In this document: in pieces, positions 1-11,430 of the stretch | Layout: the number at the start of each line of letters is the position of its first letter | Position numbering within the stretch: the stretch's first letter is position 1 | Source: Euborellia annulipes | Lineage: Eukaryota > Arthropoda > Insecta > Dermaptera > Anisolabididae | DNA: 64,000 bases | Direction: 5' to 3' | Assembly (NCBI GenBank): GCA_023213315.1 | Contig: JAKCPI010012513.1 | Coordinates: 62,001-126,000, forward strand | Translations under genes and position numbers: made by a program | The notes under the pieces: generated by a model | The model's input: only the letters and a program-made list of their open reading frames with translations | The model's database searches: none | Told to the model about the DNA's origin: nothing

Positions 1-56
1 AAAGAAAGAAGCGACCAAGGGAAGAAAAAAGTCATTTCAAACGAAAGCAACTTTGG

Positions 57-105
57 GAGTCTTAATGGCCTTAGATGCCGAAAAAACATCTTAAAACAAA
101 TAAAC
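57..105 (-). repeat. SINE tail remnant
   Basis: Matches the tail of the second SINE family on the minus strand (GGCATCTAAGGCCATTAAG-type). Nothing else is recognisable in 1-207 apart from AT-rich DNA. Confidence 0.4.
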
Positions 106-207
106 GCAAAACAATCTGTCAATTTTGAAAGTAACTAATATTTCAATGTAAAATTATTTTAAAAGAATCAGGCGAAGAAGTGGCAAGGAAAAATATTTGC
201 AAAAAAA

Positions 208-1060
208 TCTGGTGTGATTAAAGCACAGCACATAAATTTTACCTTTCTTTCGGTAATGCTTTCATACCAGATTTTTTTGTGTCGAGATATATTTAGTTTC
301 CCATAGCATCTTAGTTTCAAACTTGCATTTTAAATGTTGACTGCTTGAAATAAACTATCATATTTGGATATTTTATACACAATAGAGAAACCTAAATAAA
401 TACAAAAATTCACAAGAATTGGAAATTTTTTTTTTAAATGTGAGAAAGTTCATAAGGAGACCCCCTTTTGAATCGAAATTTATATGCAAATCCCCATAGG
501 GATTTAACATTGGCTCTATGGAAGAAAGAGCTGAAAAGGGAATTTGATAAATCTGAAATTCTACATCAGTGCTTCAAACAATTTTCTTAAATTGAGAAAA
601 TACATTTTAAAGAGGATCCAAAAAACAATTGATTTATGAATTTTAATCAAAACCATTAAAGTTAATTTTGTGAAAATCGAAAAAATCTGAAAAAGTACAT
701 CCGTAAAGTGTAGTTCAAACAATTTTCACGAAAAATTTTACTGATATACTTTTTAAAGAGCATGTTAAAATAATTGATTTTTGAATTAAAATCGTCAGGG
801 CCAATTTTGAGAAAATCGAAAAAAAAACCAAAAAGGTACTTCATTTGAGTGCTAGTACTTTTTGGCCGATTTTGTTGACAGTCAGGGTCAATGTTAGATA
901 TAAAATTTCAATCTTGTAGCTCAATTCCTTCATGCAGACAGACCAATTTGCGGGACGCAGGAAAACATGTATATTCATCAAAATCTCGACATCGAATTTT
1001 TTATATGATCGCAATAATTTCCTTCTATATATTACAAATATAGGTAAGAGAAAGTAAAAA
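208..1060 (+). mobile_element. Degenerate hairpin element (rolling-circle-like family)
   Basis: 5' end TCTGGTGTGATTAAAGCACA with a decayed hairpin; 3' end with CTATATATTACAAATATAGG and AAGAGAAAGT. The (CA)n region is lost. It is an old copy sitting in the intron that leads to the missing last receptor exon. Confidence 0.7.
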
Positions 1061-1188
1061 ATTATTTTTCTGTGTGTTTATTTTCTCCATAACCTTAGCA
1101 AATAATTTTTTATCCAAATTTCATATATATTATTTTGGAACAATCTTAAATCGAGAACCTTCTAAAATACGATAATTAAAATATTCAC

Positions 1189-1278
1189 CATTCCAATTAG
1201 ATTTAAATTAATTGTAACAAATTCATCAGCTGAGAACTCAAATTTACGCTGAATCATTTGTAAATAAATAAGTTGTAT
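1189..1278 (-). CDS. Shared exon 3 of the gustatory receptor locus (loop 3 to start of TM7)
   Basis: Thirty codons, phase 0 at both ends. The acceptor is a T/C tract ending CCTACAG and the donor is ATG|GTGAAT. The peptide contains MIQRKFEFSADEFVTINLNL, which matches the family pattern before the last helix of insect gustatory receptors (basic, then F-S-A-x-x-F-x-x-I-x-L). The expected last exon, with the TYxxxxxQF-type end, is not found in 1-1188 and should lie left of the window. Known family behaviour: this segment and the last helix form the conserved, pore-side part of the receptor. I see no second copy of this exon among the 18 large exons, so I infer it serves all of them. Confidence 0.78.
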
Positions 1279-1344
1279 CTGTAGGAAAAAAAAAGAGAAA
1301 ATATTTAGAATATATAATAAACTCTCAGATTCAAAATCTTTTAC

Positions 1345-1416
1345 CTTCCCGTAAAGTTTACTTTCGTGTGGAATTACTTCAAGCCATTTATCCAAAATAT
1401 TGATGATTTTATTAGC
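1345..1416 (-). CDS. Shared exon 2 of the gustatory receptor locus (inner loop 3)
   Basis: Twenty-four codons beginning ANKIINILDKWLEVIP and ending KLYGK. It is preceded by a long pyrimidine tract ending TTTTTTAG and followed by AAG|GTAAAA. It is phase 0 at both ends, so it joins in frame to every large exon of the array. Joining gives ...E-A-N-K..., the E-A-x-(K/R)-T-like motif at the inner loop between the sixth and seventh helices of gustatory receptors. The intron to exon 3 is only 66 bases and happens to be open in this frame, so an unspliced reading frame runs through both exons. Whether all large exons really splice here is inferred from phase, order and the absence of other copies. 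Confidence 0.78.
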
Positions 1417-1419
1417 CTA

Positions 1420-2042
1420 AAAAAAAAAGAGAAAAAAAATTCTTTAGTTCTAAAAGAGGAAATCGGCAAGTAATGAACATGTATAGGAAGATTTTTCAAA
1501 TAAGTTTTTTTTTTTTTTTTGAAATAAGAAATTTATAAATATAACATTTTATTTTTACATAACATTCTTACGGGAATCTCAAGCATAGTCAGGAATCTAA
1601 TATGAAATTTTCATGTATGGTCTTTAATTGAGTTTTTCTATTTTATTTTTTTTTTTTTGCAATTCAACAAATAGAAATTTTTTTTTAATTTTTTTTTTTT
1701 ATTTATTATTGATTTTGTTTGGGCTTTTGTAATTTTTTGCTTTTGTAAACAAATAATGTATCCAAAATGTTAAAAAAGGGGCTGGATGGCTTCTGCCGAA
1801 GCCGGTAATAAATTAAAAAAAAAAAAAAAATTTGACTTTGAGAGAAGAGACCGGATTTCAGAGCCACCGAATTGATCTATCGAATGTTTATTAATTCCCC
1901 CATTCTAATTCAAAAGATAATGTTCGCCTGTTAGTTAGGCAACCAAAATGTATCCGTCTAACAAAGAAGCGTCAAATAGAAACATTTAAAATTCGAAATC
2001 AAACTTATATTTTTTCATCTCCTACGATATTTATTAACAAAG
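1420..2042 (-). other. Intron between large exon 1 and shared exon 2
   Basis: AT-rich with T and A runs. At about 1776-1830 there is GGGGCTGGATGGCTTCTGCC, followed by GAAGCC and an A-rich end, which looks like the 3' end of a LINE or SINE. No other gene is visible. Confidence 0.5.
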
Positions 2043-2048
2043 ACTTAC

Positions 2049-2945
2049 TTCAGTTATTGCGAAACTTGTCGAGTAAATAATATAAAAAATCATAAACGGA
2101 AATATGAAAAATCCAAGGAAAAAATCAACTCGTATTAGAAGTATCAAAAACAAATAAATATCACTAATTCTATATTTCAAATAAAAACTAATATTATAAA
2201 AGATCCATAAATAGAAGAAAAATATTTCTAGGATAAATAAGGAGAAATATTTATTGAAAATGCCATTAATTTCATTAGCAATTTTACATAAAACGTAATA
2301 TTGTTTGTTTAAATTTTGTACTTGTGACGTAATTGATTCTAAATCTAAATCTTTAGACAAAAAAAGATCGGAGAAAAGAGAATTGATATGACGAAAATGC
2401 AAGGCTAAAAACATAACCATGGCACTAAATCGAACAGACGTTTGATAAATCACCGAAAAACAAAGAGAAAATCCCGAGAGATGAATAAAATCATATAAAT
2501 TACTTGAATCAAAATAATAAAAATTAATAATAATATTAATGAAAAATAATAAAATTATAGATTCAGTAAAAATATTAAAAATTAAATGTCTAGTGGTGAG
2601 AATTTGAAATTTATTTGCAAATCGAGACATAACACATAAAATATTATAAAAATTCTTTCGGTTAGAAATAGTTAACTCTTGAGCACAAGTATAAGTAGAA
2701 GTCAAAGCAAAAAAATGAAAATTTTGAAAAATTGCAGTCAACCACGTGCCAGATAATTCACTGAATTTTGTATTGGCAAAATTAACACAAGATGTTATAA
2801 AACTAATAGCAATAAAAAGGAAAACTAAATTAAAAATAACAAGAGATCGAGGGGGATATAAAATGTCATCTTGGATGAAAAAAGAAAAAGTGCCAAGAAA
2901 AAAACCAACTAGGATAGTTGGAGATATCACAGTAAAAAAATTCAT
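2049..2945 (-). CDS. Gustatory receptor-like large exon 1 (nearest the shared exons)
   Basis: 299 codons starting MNFFTVISPTILVGFFLG. An upstream in-frame TTG is unlikely to be used. It ends ...FAITE at the donor GAA|GTAAGT; reading past the donor meets a stop within four codons. Hydrophobicity suggests about six membrane segments (near residues 8-25, 33-55, 75-95, 125-150, 160-180, 225-280). It keeps the array motifs around I-Y-Q-T-S and I-N-x-I-F-x-K-Y, but the usual RRFAD is VRFSA. It is one of the two most divergent members and lies 0.63 kb from shared exon 2, so it could splice to it directly. The last helix is missing from this exon and must come from the shared exons. Insect gustatory receptors (7tm_7) are ligand-gated cation channels of chemosensory neurons. 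Confidence 0.85.
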
Positions 2946-3347
2946 CCTCAAGAAATGATAAATTCGTTAGTAAAATCACTAATAAACTAACCAACTTGTT
3001 ATTTAACACAATCAATATTCATTTTTTTTTAATTAAAGTTGTTAATTAATTATTTCATTAATAAATAAAAATTAGAGTATGCCATCGATAAATAATATTA
3101 TCTTTTAATTTTCTCATTGAGTTTATGTTTATTTTCTATTTAGCTAATGAGTTGATTAGTGTCAGAATTGTGGTAGTAATTTTCATGGGATGCGTTTTCG
3201 TTTCCTTTCTCAGGAGGAAGCATCTCAAATAGAATTGAATTTTAATATAAACCCGAATTATCTTTAAAACAAGATTATAAGCTTATAGTTTTATCCTCTC
3301 AGCTCCACAACGCAATTATATACGTAAAAGAAAACAATTCAAAAAAA

Positions 3348-4194
3348 TCTGGTGTGACTGGCGCACAGCACACAACTTTCTCTTACCCTTCGGTAAGAGA
3401 AAGTTGCGCACTGTGCTGGTCACACCAGATTTTTTGTGTCGAGATATATTTAGTTTCCGATAGCACCTTAGTTTCAAACTTGCATTTTAAATGTTGACTG
3501 CTTCAAATAAACTATGGTTATTTTTCAAAATTTTAATCTCATATTTGGACATTTTATACACAATATAGAATCGTAAATAAATACAAAATTTCATAAGAAT
3601 TGGAAAAAAAAATTTTAAATGCCTAAAAAGTTCCAAAGGGGACCCCCTTTTGAATCGAAATTAACATACAAATTCCTATAGGAAATTAACATTAGGCCTA
3701 TGAGAGAAGGCGGAGAGACAGGCGATAATGTTTGCAAGTGAGAGAGAGAGAGATATATGTTTTCTCCTAAGCAATTAAAGACACAAATAAAATAAAAATA
3801 AATGGGAATTTAAATAATAATTGATTTTTAATCTAATAAAAAGAAAAAGATTTAAATTCCGTTACCATGGCAACCAGTTCTATCTTTCCTATGAAGAACA
3901 AGAGTAAAGTGGTCTTCAGAAGATTTCAACGGCAAAATGAGAATATACATTTTAAAGAGCATCTAAAAAATAGTTCATTTATGAATTTTAAAAAAAATCC
4001 TTGGAGGGAATTTTGAGAAAATCGAAAAAAACTGAAAAAGTACATCAGTAAAGTACTAGTACTTTTTGGCCGATTTTGTTCAAAAGCTTATTTTGAGATT
4101 CTTCAAAGATACTTAAGTTAAATATAAAATTTCAACCCGGTAGCTCAACTCCTTCATGCTAAAAATCTGTCCACACATACAGACACACACACAC

Positions 4195-4225
<31 letters not shown>

Positions 4226-4368
4226 GACCAATTTGCGGGACCCACTTTTTTGGACTCAGGGGACCTCAAAACATGTATATCCATCAAAATCTCGACATCG
4301 AATTTTTGACATGATCGCAATACTTTCTCTCTCTATATATTTCATATATAGGGTATGAGAAAGTAAAA
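3348..4368 (+). mobile_element. Hairpin element, near full length
   Basis: About 1.02 kb. The 5' end TCTGGTGTGACTGGCGCACA opens an approximately 45-base-arm hairpin with a CTTC loop. The body has conserved blocks, a (CA)n stretch at about 4170-4225, and a 3' hairpin of TACTTTCTC...GAGAAAGTA around an AT-rich loop. No target duplication is seen. Reading frames in it are repeat sequence only. Confidence 0.8.
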
Positions 4369-4397
4369 TGAATTTTTTTTTTTAATAGATTGACTTT

Positions 4398-5153
4398 TTC
4401 CAACTTCCTTTATTCCACAGGGAGCCCCCTTTTGAATCGAAATGTACATGCAAATTCGCATAGCGATTTAACATTAGCTCTATGGAAAGAAGAGAAAAAT
4501 GAATTTGAAAAATCTGAAATACTATATCAGTAAAGTGTACTTCAAACAATATTCACGAAAAATTTTACTGAAATTCTTTTTAAAGAGCATCTAAAAAATA
4601 ATTGATTTATGAATTTTAAACAAAATCGTTAGAGCCAATTTTGAGAAAATCGTGGGTCCGTCTGTGTGTGTCTCTGTGAACAAAATATCTCAAAAACGAA
4701 AAGAGCTAGGAGGTTGAAATTTTATAATTAAGTTAGGCACCCCCATGGGACGTGACACGAAGCTTTTGAACAAAATCGACCAAAGAGTACTAGTACTTTA
4801 CTGATGCACTTTTTTAGTTATTTTCGATTTTCTCAAAATTCGCTACAACGATTTTGATTAAAATTCAAAAATCAATTATTTTTTAGATTCTCTTTAAAAT
4901 GTATATTCTCATTTTGTCATTGAAATCTTGTGAAGACCACTTTACTCTTGTACTCCATAGAAAAGATAGGAGAAATGGTTGCCATGGTAACAAAATATAA
5001 AATATTTTCACATATAAATCGAATGTACCGTACTGTCGGAAACTAAATACATGTCGACACAAAAAGTCTGGTGAGACAAGCACAGAACACAACTTTCGAT
5101 TACCGAAGGTAAGAGAAAGTTGAGTGCTGTGCGCCAGTCACACCAGATTTTTT
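4398..5153. mobile_element. Rearranged hairpin elements, head to head
   Basis: A plus-strand body fragment (4398-4670) is joined to a minus-strand copy lacking its 3' end (about 4670-5153, finishing in the 5' hairpin). The join is near the CTGTGTGTGTCTC stretch. Confidence 0.65.
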
Positions 5154-5387
5154 CTTTATAAAGACAACAAAAATTTTCTGGCAACATTAAAAATTTTCAG
5201 ATCTAAAAATCCTTAAATACAATTATGACTATTTAGACTACTTTAAATAAAAAATAATAATAATTTAATATTGTAAAAAAAAATTACTAAATAAATACAA
5301 TTTCTATTTGAGATTTCGAATGACCCGATGAAAAGAGCAAGTTACTCTCGAAACGTGAGAGTTTGAAGAAAGAACTCAACACGTTTG

Positions 5388-5560
5388 AATTTTATTTTCT
5401 AATTTCATTAAGGTCATTTCGGGAACGAAAGCCATTTAGGATTGGTAGCCAATCCAAATGAAATAAATTGTCGCTTGAGACGGGATGCGAACTCGCAACC
5501 CTACAAATGACCAGCACGCTAACCAGTTACACCAAGGCCTATTTGAATTTACACAAATAT
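5388..5560 (-). repeat. tRNA-derived SINE (second type)
   Basis: On the minus strand: A-box-like TGGTGTAACTGGTTAGCGTG, B-box GAGTTCGCATCCC, then a body with ATTTCATTTGGATTGGCTAC and a tail near CGAAATGACC. It abuts the donor side of receptor exon 2 and causes a false extension of its frame. Confidence 0.7.
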
Positions 5561-5573
5561 TAAAAATACTTAC

Positions 5574-6476
5574 TTCATTTATCGCTGTATGTGTTGCATA
5601 TGTAAAATAAACAAAGAGTAACGTAAAAACAATAAATCCGAAAAACCAATCAGCGCTAATCAAGAGTTCGAAATAGAAAAGTGGATTTTGCTTATCATAT
5701 TTCAAATAATAACCAATATTATAAAAAAGACAAATATAAAAAAGAAAAAGCTCGGCAATATGAATGAGAAAATATTTAGAAAAAATTGAGTTAATATCAC
5801 AAGCTAAATGACATAATAAGAAATGTTGTTTGCATAAATATTGCGCTTTTTCAGGCAATTGTGTTTCCTCGAATATCGAGCGAGATAATTTAGAAAAACT
5901 TTGATTAATATGACGAAAATTTAATGTAACAAACATAACTAAATCAGCGAATCGACGGGATGTTTGATAAATTACAGATACATAAAAAGCCGGGGCGATG
6001 TATAACAGAAGAATAAACCATCCTTTGAACTCGAAAAAAGAATAACTAATTATGATATTCATAAATAAACACAAGGTCAAAATTTCGCAGAAAATTTCAA
6101 AAAAAAAATGTCCCCATGTTAAAATTTGAAATTTATCTGTAAATTCTTGAATTTTATTTAAAATTTTAAAAATCTCTTTATGTTTAAAAATCCATAAAAG
6201 ATGTGACGAATTATAATTAATACAAAAAGTAATAATATGAGTTCTTTGAAAATATTTTGTCATAGGCGACCGATGAAATTTTTCAAAATTTCCATCACGC
6301 ATATAGAAATAGATTTTCATAAATAGAAAATTTACAATACATATGAGGATTAATTGATAAATAAGAGCAGCTCGAGAAAAACGTAAATTTTTTCGGTTAT
6401 TTAATGAAAATGGAAAATTGCCGATCAAATAGCCCATGAAAAGTGTCGGCCACATTACTGTAAAAAAATCCATCAT
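5574..6476 (-). CDS. Gustatory receptor-like large exon 2
   Basis: 300-301 codons. There are two adjacent ATGs, and the array pattern M-D-F-x-T-V-M favours the second (6473). It ends ...HTAINE at GAA|GTAAGT. It has the array motifs IYQTSRRFADLVMF, NFRHIN, and LACDINSIFSKY. The open frame runs 45 codons past the donor into a SINE (5388-5560, same strand). That tail is rejected because the donor is conserved in all members and the extra residues resemble no receptor. It is a divergent single copy with closest paralogues elsewhere in the array. The spacer toward exon 1 is filled by hairpin elements. Confidence 0.85.
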
Positions 6477-6884
6477 AAAATAAAGGTATTGTTACTGGTG
6501 CATAATATTTTATAATAATTTCTATCATTATATTGATCTGATAAATTTCAATTAATTAAACTAATAAAGTTGATGATCTATATTAAAGTTCAAAATCTAT
6601 TAAGTTAATTGCTGATTGTTATTTTAATTTCTCTACGTAAATATGGACACGCCTACTTAACATACCTAAAGGTCATTATTAATATTTTAGTATAATAAAG
6701 AGAAGTGAAAAACATTTTTTACACAATGTTAGTCAGGATTATAAAACGCTCAAACTTAGATAGGATTCAATGGTTGGAGTCTTTCTATACAAAAAGATAG
6801 AAAATATAACTGGGAAAAATGGCAGCGACCTTAATTTGGGGAAATAAAAGTTTTAGATATAATTATTGGTAAATCTAAAAATTT
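6477..6884. other. AT-rich spacer upstream of exon 2
   Basis: No gene or repeat is recognised. The part next to 6476 should contain the promoter of exon 2, but no block shared with other exons is evident. Confidence 0.4.
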
Positions 6885-6888
6885 CTAT

Positions 6889-7326
6889 GTAGTTTCCTTC
6901 AGGTATATGTGCTGTTTGGCGGCGGATTCTTAGAAATTTTTGGAAGAATGAAACTTTATTGATTGAGACAATTTATTGGTTGTCTCTGCTATGAAATGTT
7001 GGTTTAGTTTCATTCTTCCAACAATTCCTAAGAATCCGCCTTCCAACAGCACATATACCACATATATTCTTAGGAATTTTTGGAAGATTGAAACTCAAAA
7101 CAACAATCTTCAATCTTCCAAAAATTCCTAAGAATATATGTGGTATATGTGCTGATGGAATGCGGATTCTTAGGAATTGTTGGAAGAATGAAACTCAAAC
7201 CAACAATACATAGCAGAGACAACAAATAAATTGTCTCTGCTATTAATTGTTGGTTTGAGTTTCATTATTCCAACGATTCCTAAGAATCCACCTTCCAACA
7301 GCACATATACCTAAAAGAAACTACAG
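6889..7326. mobile_element. Nested foldback element
   Basis: Outer arms TAGTTTCCTTCAGGTATATG and its inverse near 7310 enclose two or three further inverted copies of GGATTCTTAGGAATTGTTGG-type sequence. The whole 0.44 kb can fold into a branched palindrome. It is non-coding. Confidence 0.75.
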
Positions 7327-7611
7327 AACAAATTTTAGATTTTATATTATATACAGGGGTAACATCATTTCTAAGCTTATTAATATATACCTCCTATCAC
7401 AAAAAAGCTTCTTTTTTTTTTAAGAAAACTATCAAATGTTAAAGGCGCAATCAGAGGGGGTTTGGCAACTCAAAGTATTTGGTAAATAGCCTCTCTCTCA
7501 CTTAGAAAAGTACAGTATGTTTATCTCACAAGAGAATAAATCTAATATTGAATAGACTCAGGATCAACCATTCCCGAACAAATGGCCACTTGCATAGATT
7601 CCATTCTATAT

Positions 7612-7810
7612 TTGTAACCAGATACCAGCAACACCTGAACATCTCATTATGGAATGCCCACTTTTACAAACAGCAAGAAGAGCCCTCATGAAAGATATAG
7701 TCCTACAGTTCAGATCTTTCCCTAATTACCATGAAATAATGAAACATGCCTACGACACAAAAATTCAAGAAATAGCCCAATTCAATAAGAAAAGTGTCAT
7801 CACAATATAA
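7612..7810 (+). mobile_element. LINE ORF2 C-terminal fragment
   Basis: Translates to C-N-Q-I-P-A-T-P-E-H-L-I-M-E-C-P-L-L and then R-R-A-L, ending in a stop. This is the C-x-x-x-x-x-T-x-E-H-L-I-x-x-C-P zinc-finger-like tail found at the end of many non-LTR retrotransposon polyproteins. The upstream part (7440-7611) is probably the decayed remainder. Confidence 0.6.
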
Positions 7811-7983
7811 TAGCCACATACTAGACTAGCCTTCAAAACTCAATCTTTTCAGAATGAGTGGCCAAATATTTGTAATCTTTACAAATGAACCACAGTTAAA
7901 CTGAAAACAAACTTCTTTCATTAAAAAATGTGTATAAATAAAGAATTATATATATCATGTGTTGGTCCATGAGGTAATTATGA

Positions 7984-8082
7984 AAAACATATAACCAAGT
8001 ATTTATTAATTTAAATAAGCGAAAAATGTAGAATCTACATTTTTCGCTTATTTAAATTAATAAATACTTGGTTATATGTTTT
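7984..8082. repeat. Perfect 99-base palindrome
   Basis: Two 49-base arms match perfectly around one central A at 8033. The flanks are AT-rich. It could be a young foldback insertion or an assembly fold-over. Confidence 0.85.
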
Positions 8083-8320
8083 AAAAAATGTGTATGTTTG
8101 AAAAATAACAAATCTTTAAAAGATACGTGTATTGAAAAAGAAATAAAAAACATTTTTTTAATGGGCAGTATAGTTTTCTAAGTCATGTATGGGTGTAGGT
8201 TTAAAACATCCAAGTTGTCAAATAGGGGTCTATTTTTTTATTTAAGAATGATAACCGTTTTTCTACAATAGGTAAATAGTTGTATAGGCCTACTAAATAA
8301 ATTTTATAATTCTAACTTAC

Positions 8321-9178
8321 TTCATATATCGTTGAACTAGCTTGGTATGTAATCATGAAAAATGATAAAGTAAAAATGGCTAACCCCCAAAGCCACCCTG
8401 AACGAAACATTAATATAAAAATTAAAAACTCCTCGAATTCATATTTAAAATAGTGGAACAAATAATAAAGGATGCCTATACTATAAAGGAAATATTCTGT
8501 CAAATGAACAAGTAAATATTTAGAAAATATGGCGTCAATTTCTAAAGCTAATTGACACAAGAGAAAGTGTCGCTTATTAAAATTTTCCGCATATGTTCTA
8601 AGTAAATATAGATCTGTAAGTGTAGATAAATCTTCATAAAATTGACAAAAAGTTTTTTTCAAAAACATTACTAAATCTGCGAATCGACGAGAAATTTGAT
8701 AAATTATTGATAAATTTAAAGCCGGTCCTAAAATAAGAACAAAGTCAAACCATTCATTAATAAACAAATAATTAATTAAAATATTAATAAAAAATGATAA
8801 CGTAAGTAATTCAAAAAAAAGAATGATTAAAAAATCTTTAAAACAAAATTTAGATGAAAATTTGGAAATTTTATTAAATATTTTGCAAAAATTCTTTCTT
8901 TTGAATATCATTAGAAGAAATGCCCCATTGTAATTAATAATGAAGGAGAATATTTGAAATATATGATAAATTTTAGTTATATGGGATTGATTTTCATCGA
9001 ACGTACTATCTCGCACTATAAGAACCATTAAAAAATTACTCAGACACAACATCAGAAAGGTATAAAATTGTGCAGGACGGGATACACGAATAGTTCGGTT
9101 TGTGGATATAGAAAAAGGAAACGTGCCAAGGAGATACCCCAAGAAAATCGTGGGGGACATCACGGTTATAAAATCCAT
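8321..9178 (-). CDS. Gustatory receptor-like large exon 3 (8-25 kb subfamily)
   Basis: 286 codons starting MDFITVMSPTIFLGYLLGTF and ending ...SSTIYE at the donor GAA|GTAAGT. The start is the ATG; the in-frame TTG six bases upstream, conserved in most neighbours, is probably part of the ATG context TTGAACATG. It carries the subfamily motifs P-A (near residue 36), IYQISRRFADLVMFLKK and LCQLALEIDAIFSKY. It is the most divergent of the eight subfamily members and its upstream DNA lacks the block conserved 116-127 bases before the ATG of six others. Large loops are short, so almost the whole exon is membrane. Confidence 0.85.
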
Positions 9179-9179
9179 G

Positions 9180-10028
9180 TTCAAATAAAGTTTTATCTAT
9201 AACCTGCTATTAAAGTTTCTCTTTTATAAGTTATTCATTAAATTAAAAACTCATTAATTTAATTAATTGAAAAAAAAAATTAGAGATAATATAAATATAA
9301 GTTAATTTAATTAAGAACAAATAAATAAACATTTGAAAATATGAAGAGAATCCAGAAAATAAACCCAAGAAATTTTGCTTTCAGGAGAGTTTTGGAAAAC
9401 TTTATTGTTGACTAGCCGCAAGGTTCACCTTCGGCGAGAAATTGCCCAACTTCACCGAAGGGTGGTTTGGTTAAAACCACAGGTTAAAACAGGTTACACC
9501 AGAATTTTTGTTTCAGGATATATATATATAGGGTTATATATTTTTTTTAAATTTAATTTAAGGCCTTTTTAGGCATCGAAGGCCATTAAGGCTCCGTCTC
9601 TATTTTCAATTGTATGGGTAGCCAATCCAATTGAAAACAAAGGTTTAAGCAAAGAAAACAAATTGATATCTTTTCTGGTTTATAAATTAATGTAAAATCA
9701 AAATTTTACCCATAAATGACCATTTAGGGTCCTTAAAATTGGAAATTCGAAAAATCGCTTCTTAAATGAGGCCTAGGGCACAAATGCAATCAACATGCCA
9801 AATTACAGCTTTCTAGGCCTTACAGGTTGTACGATGATTGTACGTCAGTCAGTGAGTCAGTGACCCTGACTCTTTATATATATAGAGAGAAGATAGAGAA
9901 GATCTGCCTTTTTTTTGTCTTTTCGGCATCTTAGGCCATATTGACGATATGTTAAAAAAAAAAGGGTATCCGGATTTGAATCGAGAGTATTACTGTATAT
10001 TACTTCTATTAAATACAGTAGATAAATA
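9180..10028. other. Spacer between exons 3 and 4 with repeat relics
   Basis: 9180-9340 is the AT-rich upstream region of exon 3. 9370-9520 looks like a very decayed hairpin element (TTACACCAGAATTTTTGTTT end). 9550-9640 is a second-type SINE tail on the minus strand. 9700-9900 is an unrecognised repeat ending near CAGTCAGTGAGTCAGTGACC. Confidence 0.45.
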
Positions 10029-10034
10029 ACTTAC

Positions 10035-10894
10035 TTTATATATCGTAGTACTCCCTTCATAGGTGATAAAACCAAAAGAAAAAGTAAAAATAATTAATCC
10101 CAAAAGCCAACCAGAACGAATGATTATAATAAAAAGAGAAAATATGTTTATCATATCAAATTTTAAAAAATGAAAAATATAATAGAGAAAACATATAATA
10201 TAAAGAAAAACTTCGATGATGTGAACAAGTAAATATTTAGAAAAAAAATCGTTAATTTCGTTGGCTAATTGACATAGGATGAAATGTCGTAGGTTAATGT
10301 TTTGCACGTTTTTTTTAAATAAATGTAAATCTCTAAGTGCCGAGAAATCCTCGTAAACCTGACAAAAGTTTTTTTCAAAAACATAAGCAAGTCTGCGAAC
10401 CGACGAGAGGTTTGATAAATTATTGATAAACATAAAGTCGGGCCTAAAATGAGAGAAATATCAAACCATGCGTTAAGAAACAAATAATTAAATAAAATAT
10501 TAATATAAAATGATAGCGTAAGTAATTCCGTAAAAAGGATAATTAAAAAATCTTTCCAACTGAATTTTATCGAAAATTTAGAAATTTTATTTAATAATTT
10601 GCAAAATTTGTTTCCTTTAAAAATACATAAGAGTTGCGCAAAATTATAATTAATAACTAAAACGAATATATGAAATATTTCATAAAGTTTAATTAAATTA
10701 GATTGAGTTTGATTATAACGAGTGATTTTAAATAAATAAATAATAGAAAAATTACTCAGACATAGCATTGGTAAAATATAAATTATCGCAGGACGGAATA
10801 CATGAAAAGTTCGGTTTTTAGATATATAAAAAGGAAAAGTGCCCAGGAGATATCCCAGGAAAATAGTGGGGGACATTACGGCGATAAAATCCAT
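10035..10894 (-). pseudogene. Gustatory receptor-like large exon 4, 1-base frameshift
   Basis: Starts MDFIAVMSPTIFLGYLLGTF and stays in frame to MFLKK, then shifts near 10367-10380; a second frame continues NFCQVYEDF to ...TTIYK at a GTAAGT donor. The length is 860 bases, exactly one less than the 861 of its closest relatives. The lost base is in an A/T run (T7 on the plus strand), so either a real frameshift or a homopolymer error in the assembly is possible. Everything else (donor, motifs, promoter block upstream) is intact, so the break is probably recent or technical. Confidence 0.8.
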
Positions 10895-11010
10895 GTTCAA
10901 ATAATAGTCATTATTCAAAAATTTTAATCATTATCAAAAGTTCTCCAATTCATTCAATATTCATTAAATTGGATAAGTAATTAATTTACTTAATAAGGCA
11001 ACTAAAAAGC

Positions 11011-11049
11011 ATTATTAGAAAAACAATTTTAGTTAAGAGTTAATTTATT
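11011..11049 (-). promoter_or_regulatory. Conserved upstream block of exon 4
   Basis: Contains TAAAATTGTTTTTCTAATAA on the minus strand, about 117 bases before the ATG. The same block occurs at nearly the same distance before exons 5-9. I infer a promoter or start-site element of each first exon. Confidence 0.5.
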
Positions 11050-11141
11050 AAGAAACAAGAGCTTCATAAAGTAGAAACATGAGTTTGCAATTGGATATAA
11101 TTTATTGAAAAATTATACTATCAATAGTTTAGATAGAGAAG

Positions 11142-11430
11142 CATGGGCGTACCCCGGATCAAATCTAGAGGGGGGCCTGGTCAGATCATGGACGTTCAGG
11201 GGGGGGGCAGATCATGGTCGTCCAGATTGTGACATAGCTTTTACATTTTTTATATAGAGGGAAAAGCCTTCGAATTAAAGGCCTAAAAACCCTCGAGTCG
11301 TAACAAAAAAAAATCATTCCCCGTCGCCATCCACCAATTTTGTTTCGTTTCACCACTTTATAAACATTTAATTTTTTTTTTTTTTGCTTCTAGGGGGGGG
11401 GGGCAGCTGCCCCCGCTGGGTACGCCCATG
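11142..11430. mobile_element. hAT-type MITE
   Basis: 289 bases with ends CATGGGCGTACCC and its inverse, flanked by a perfect 8-base duplication TAGAGAAG (11134-11141 and 11431-11438). The interior has G runs and no gene. Confidence 0.85.

Noticed and set aside
2746..2958. Plus-strand frame opposite receptor exon 1
   Set aside because: Antisense shadow of the receptor coding sequence.
5436..5573. Extension of receptor exon 2 by 45 codons beyond its donor
   Set aside because: The extra part is SINE sequence, and the donor is conserved at the same point in all paralogues.
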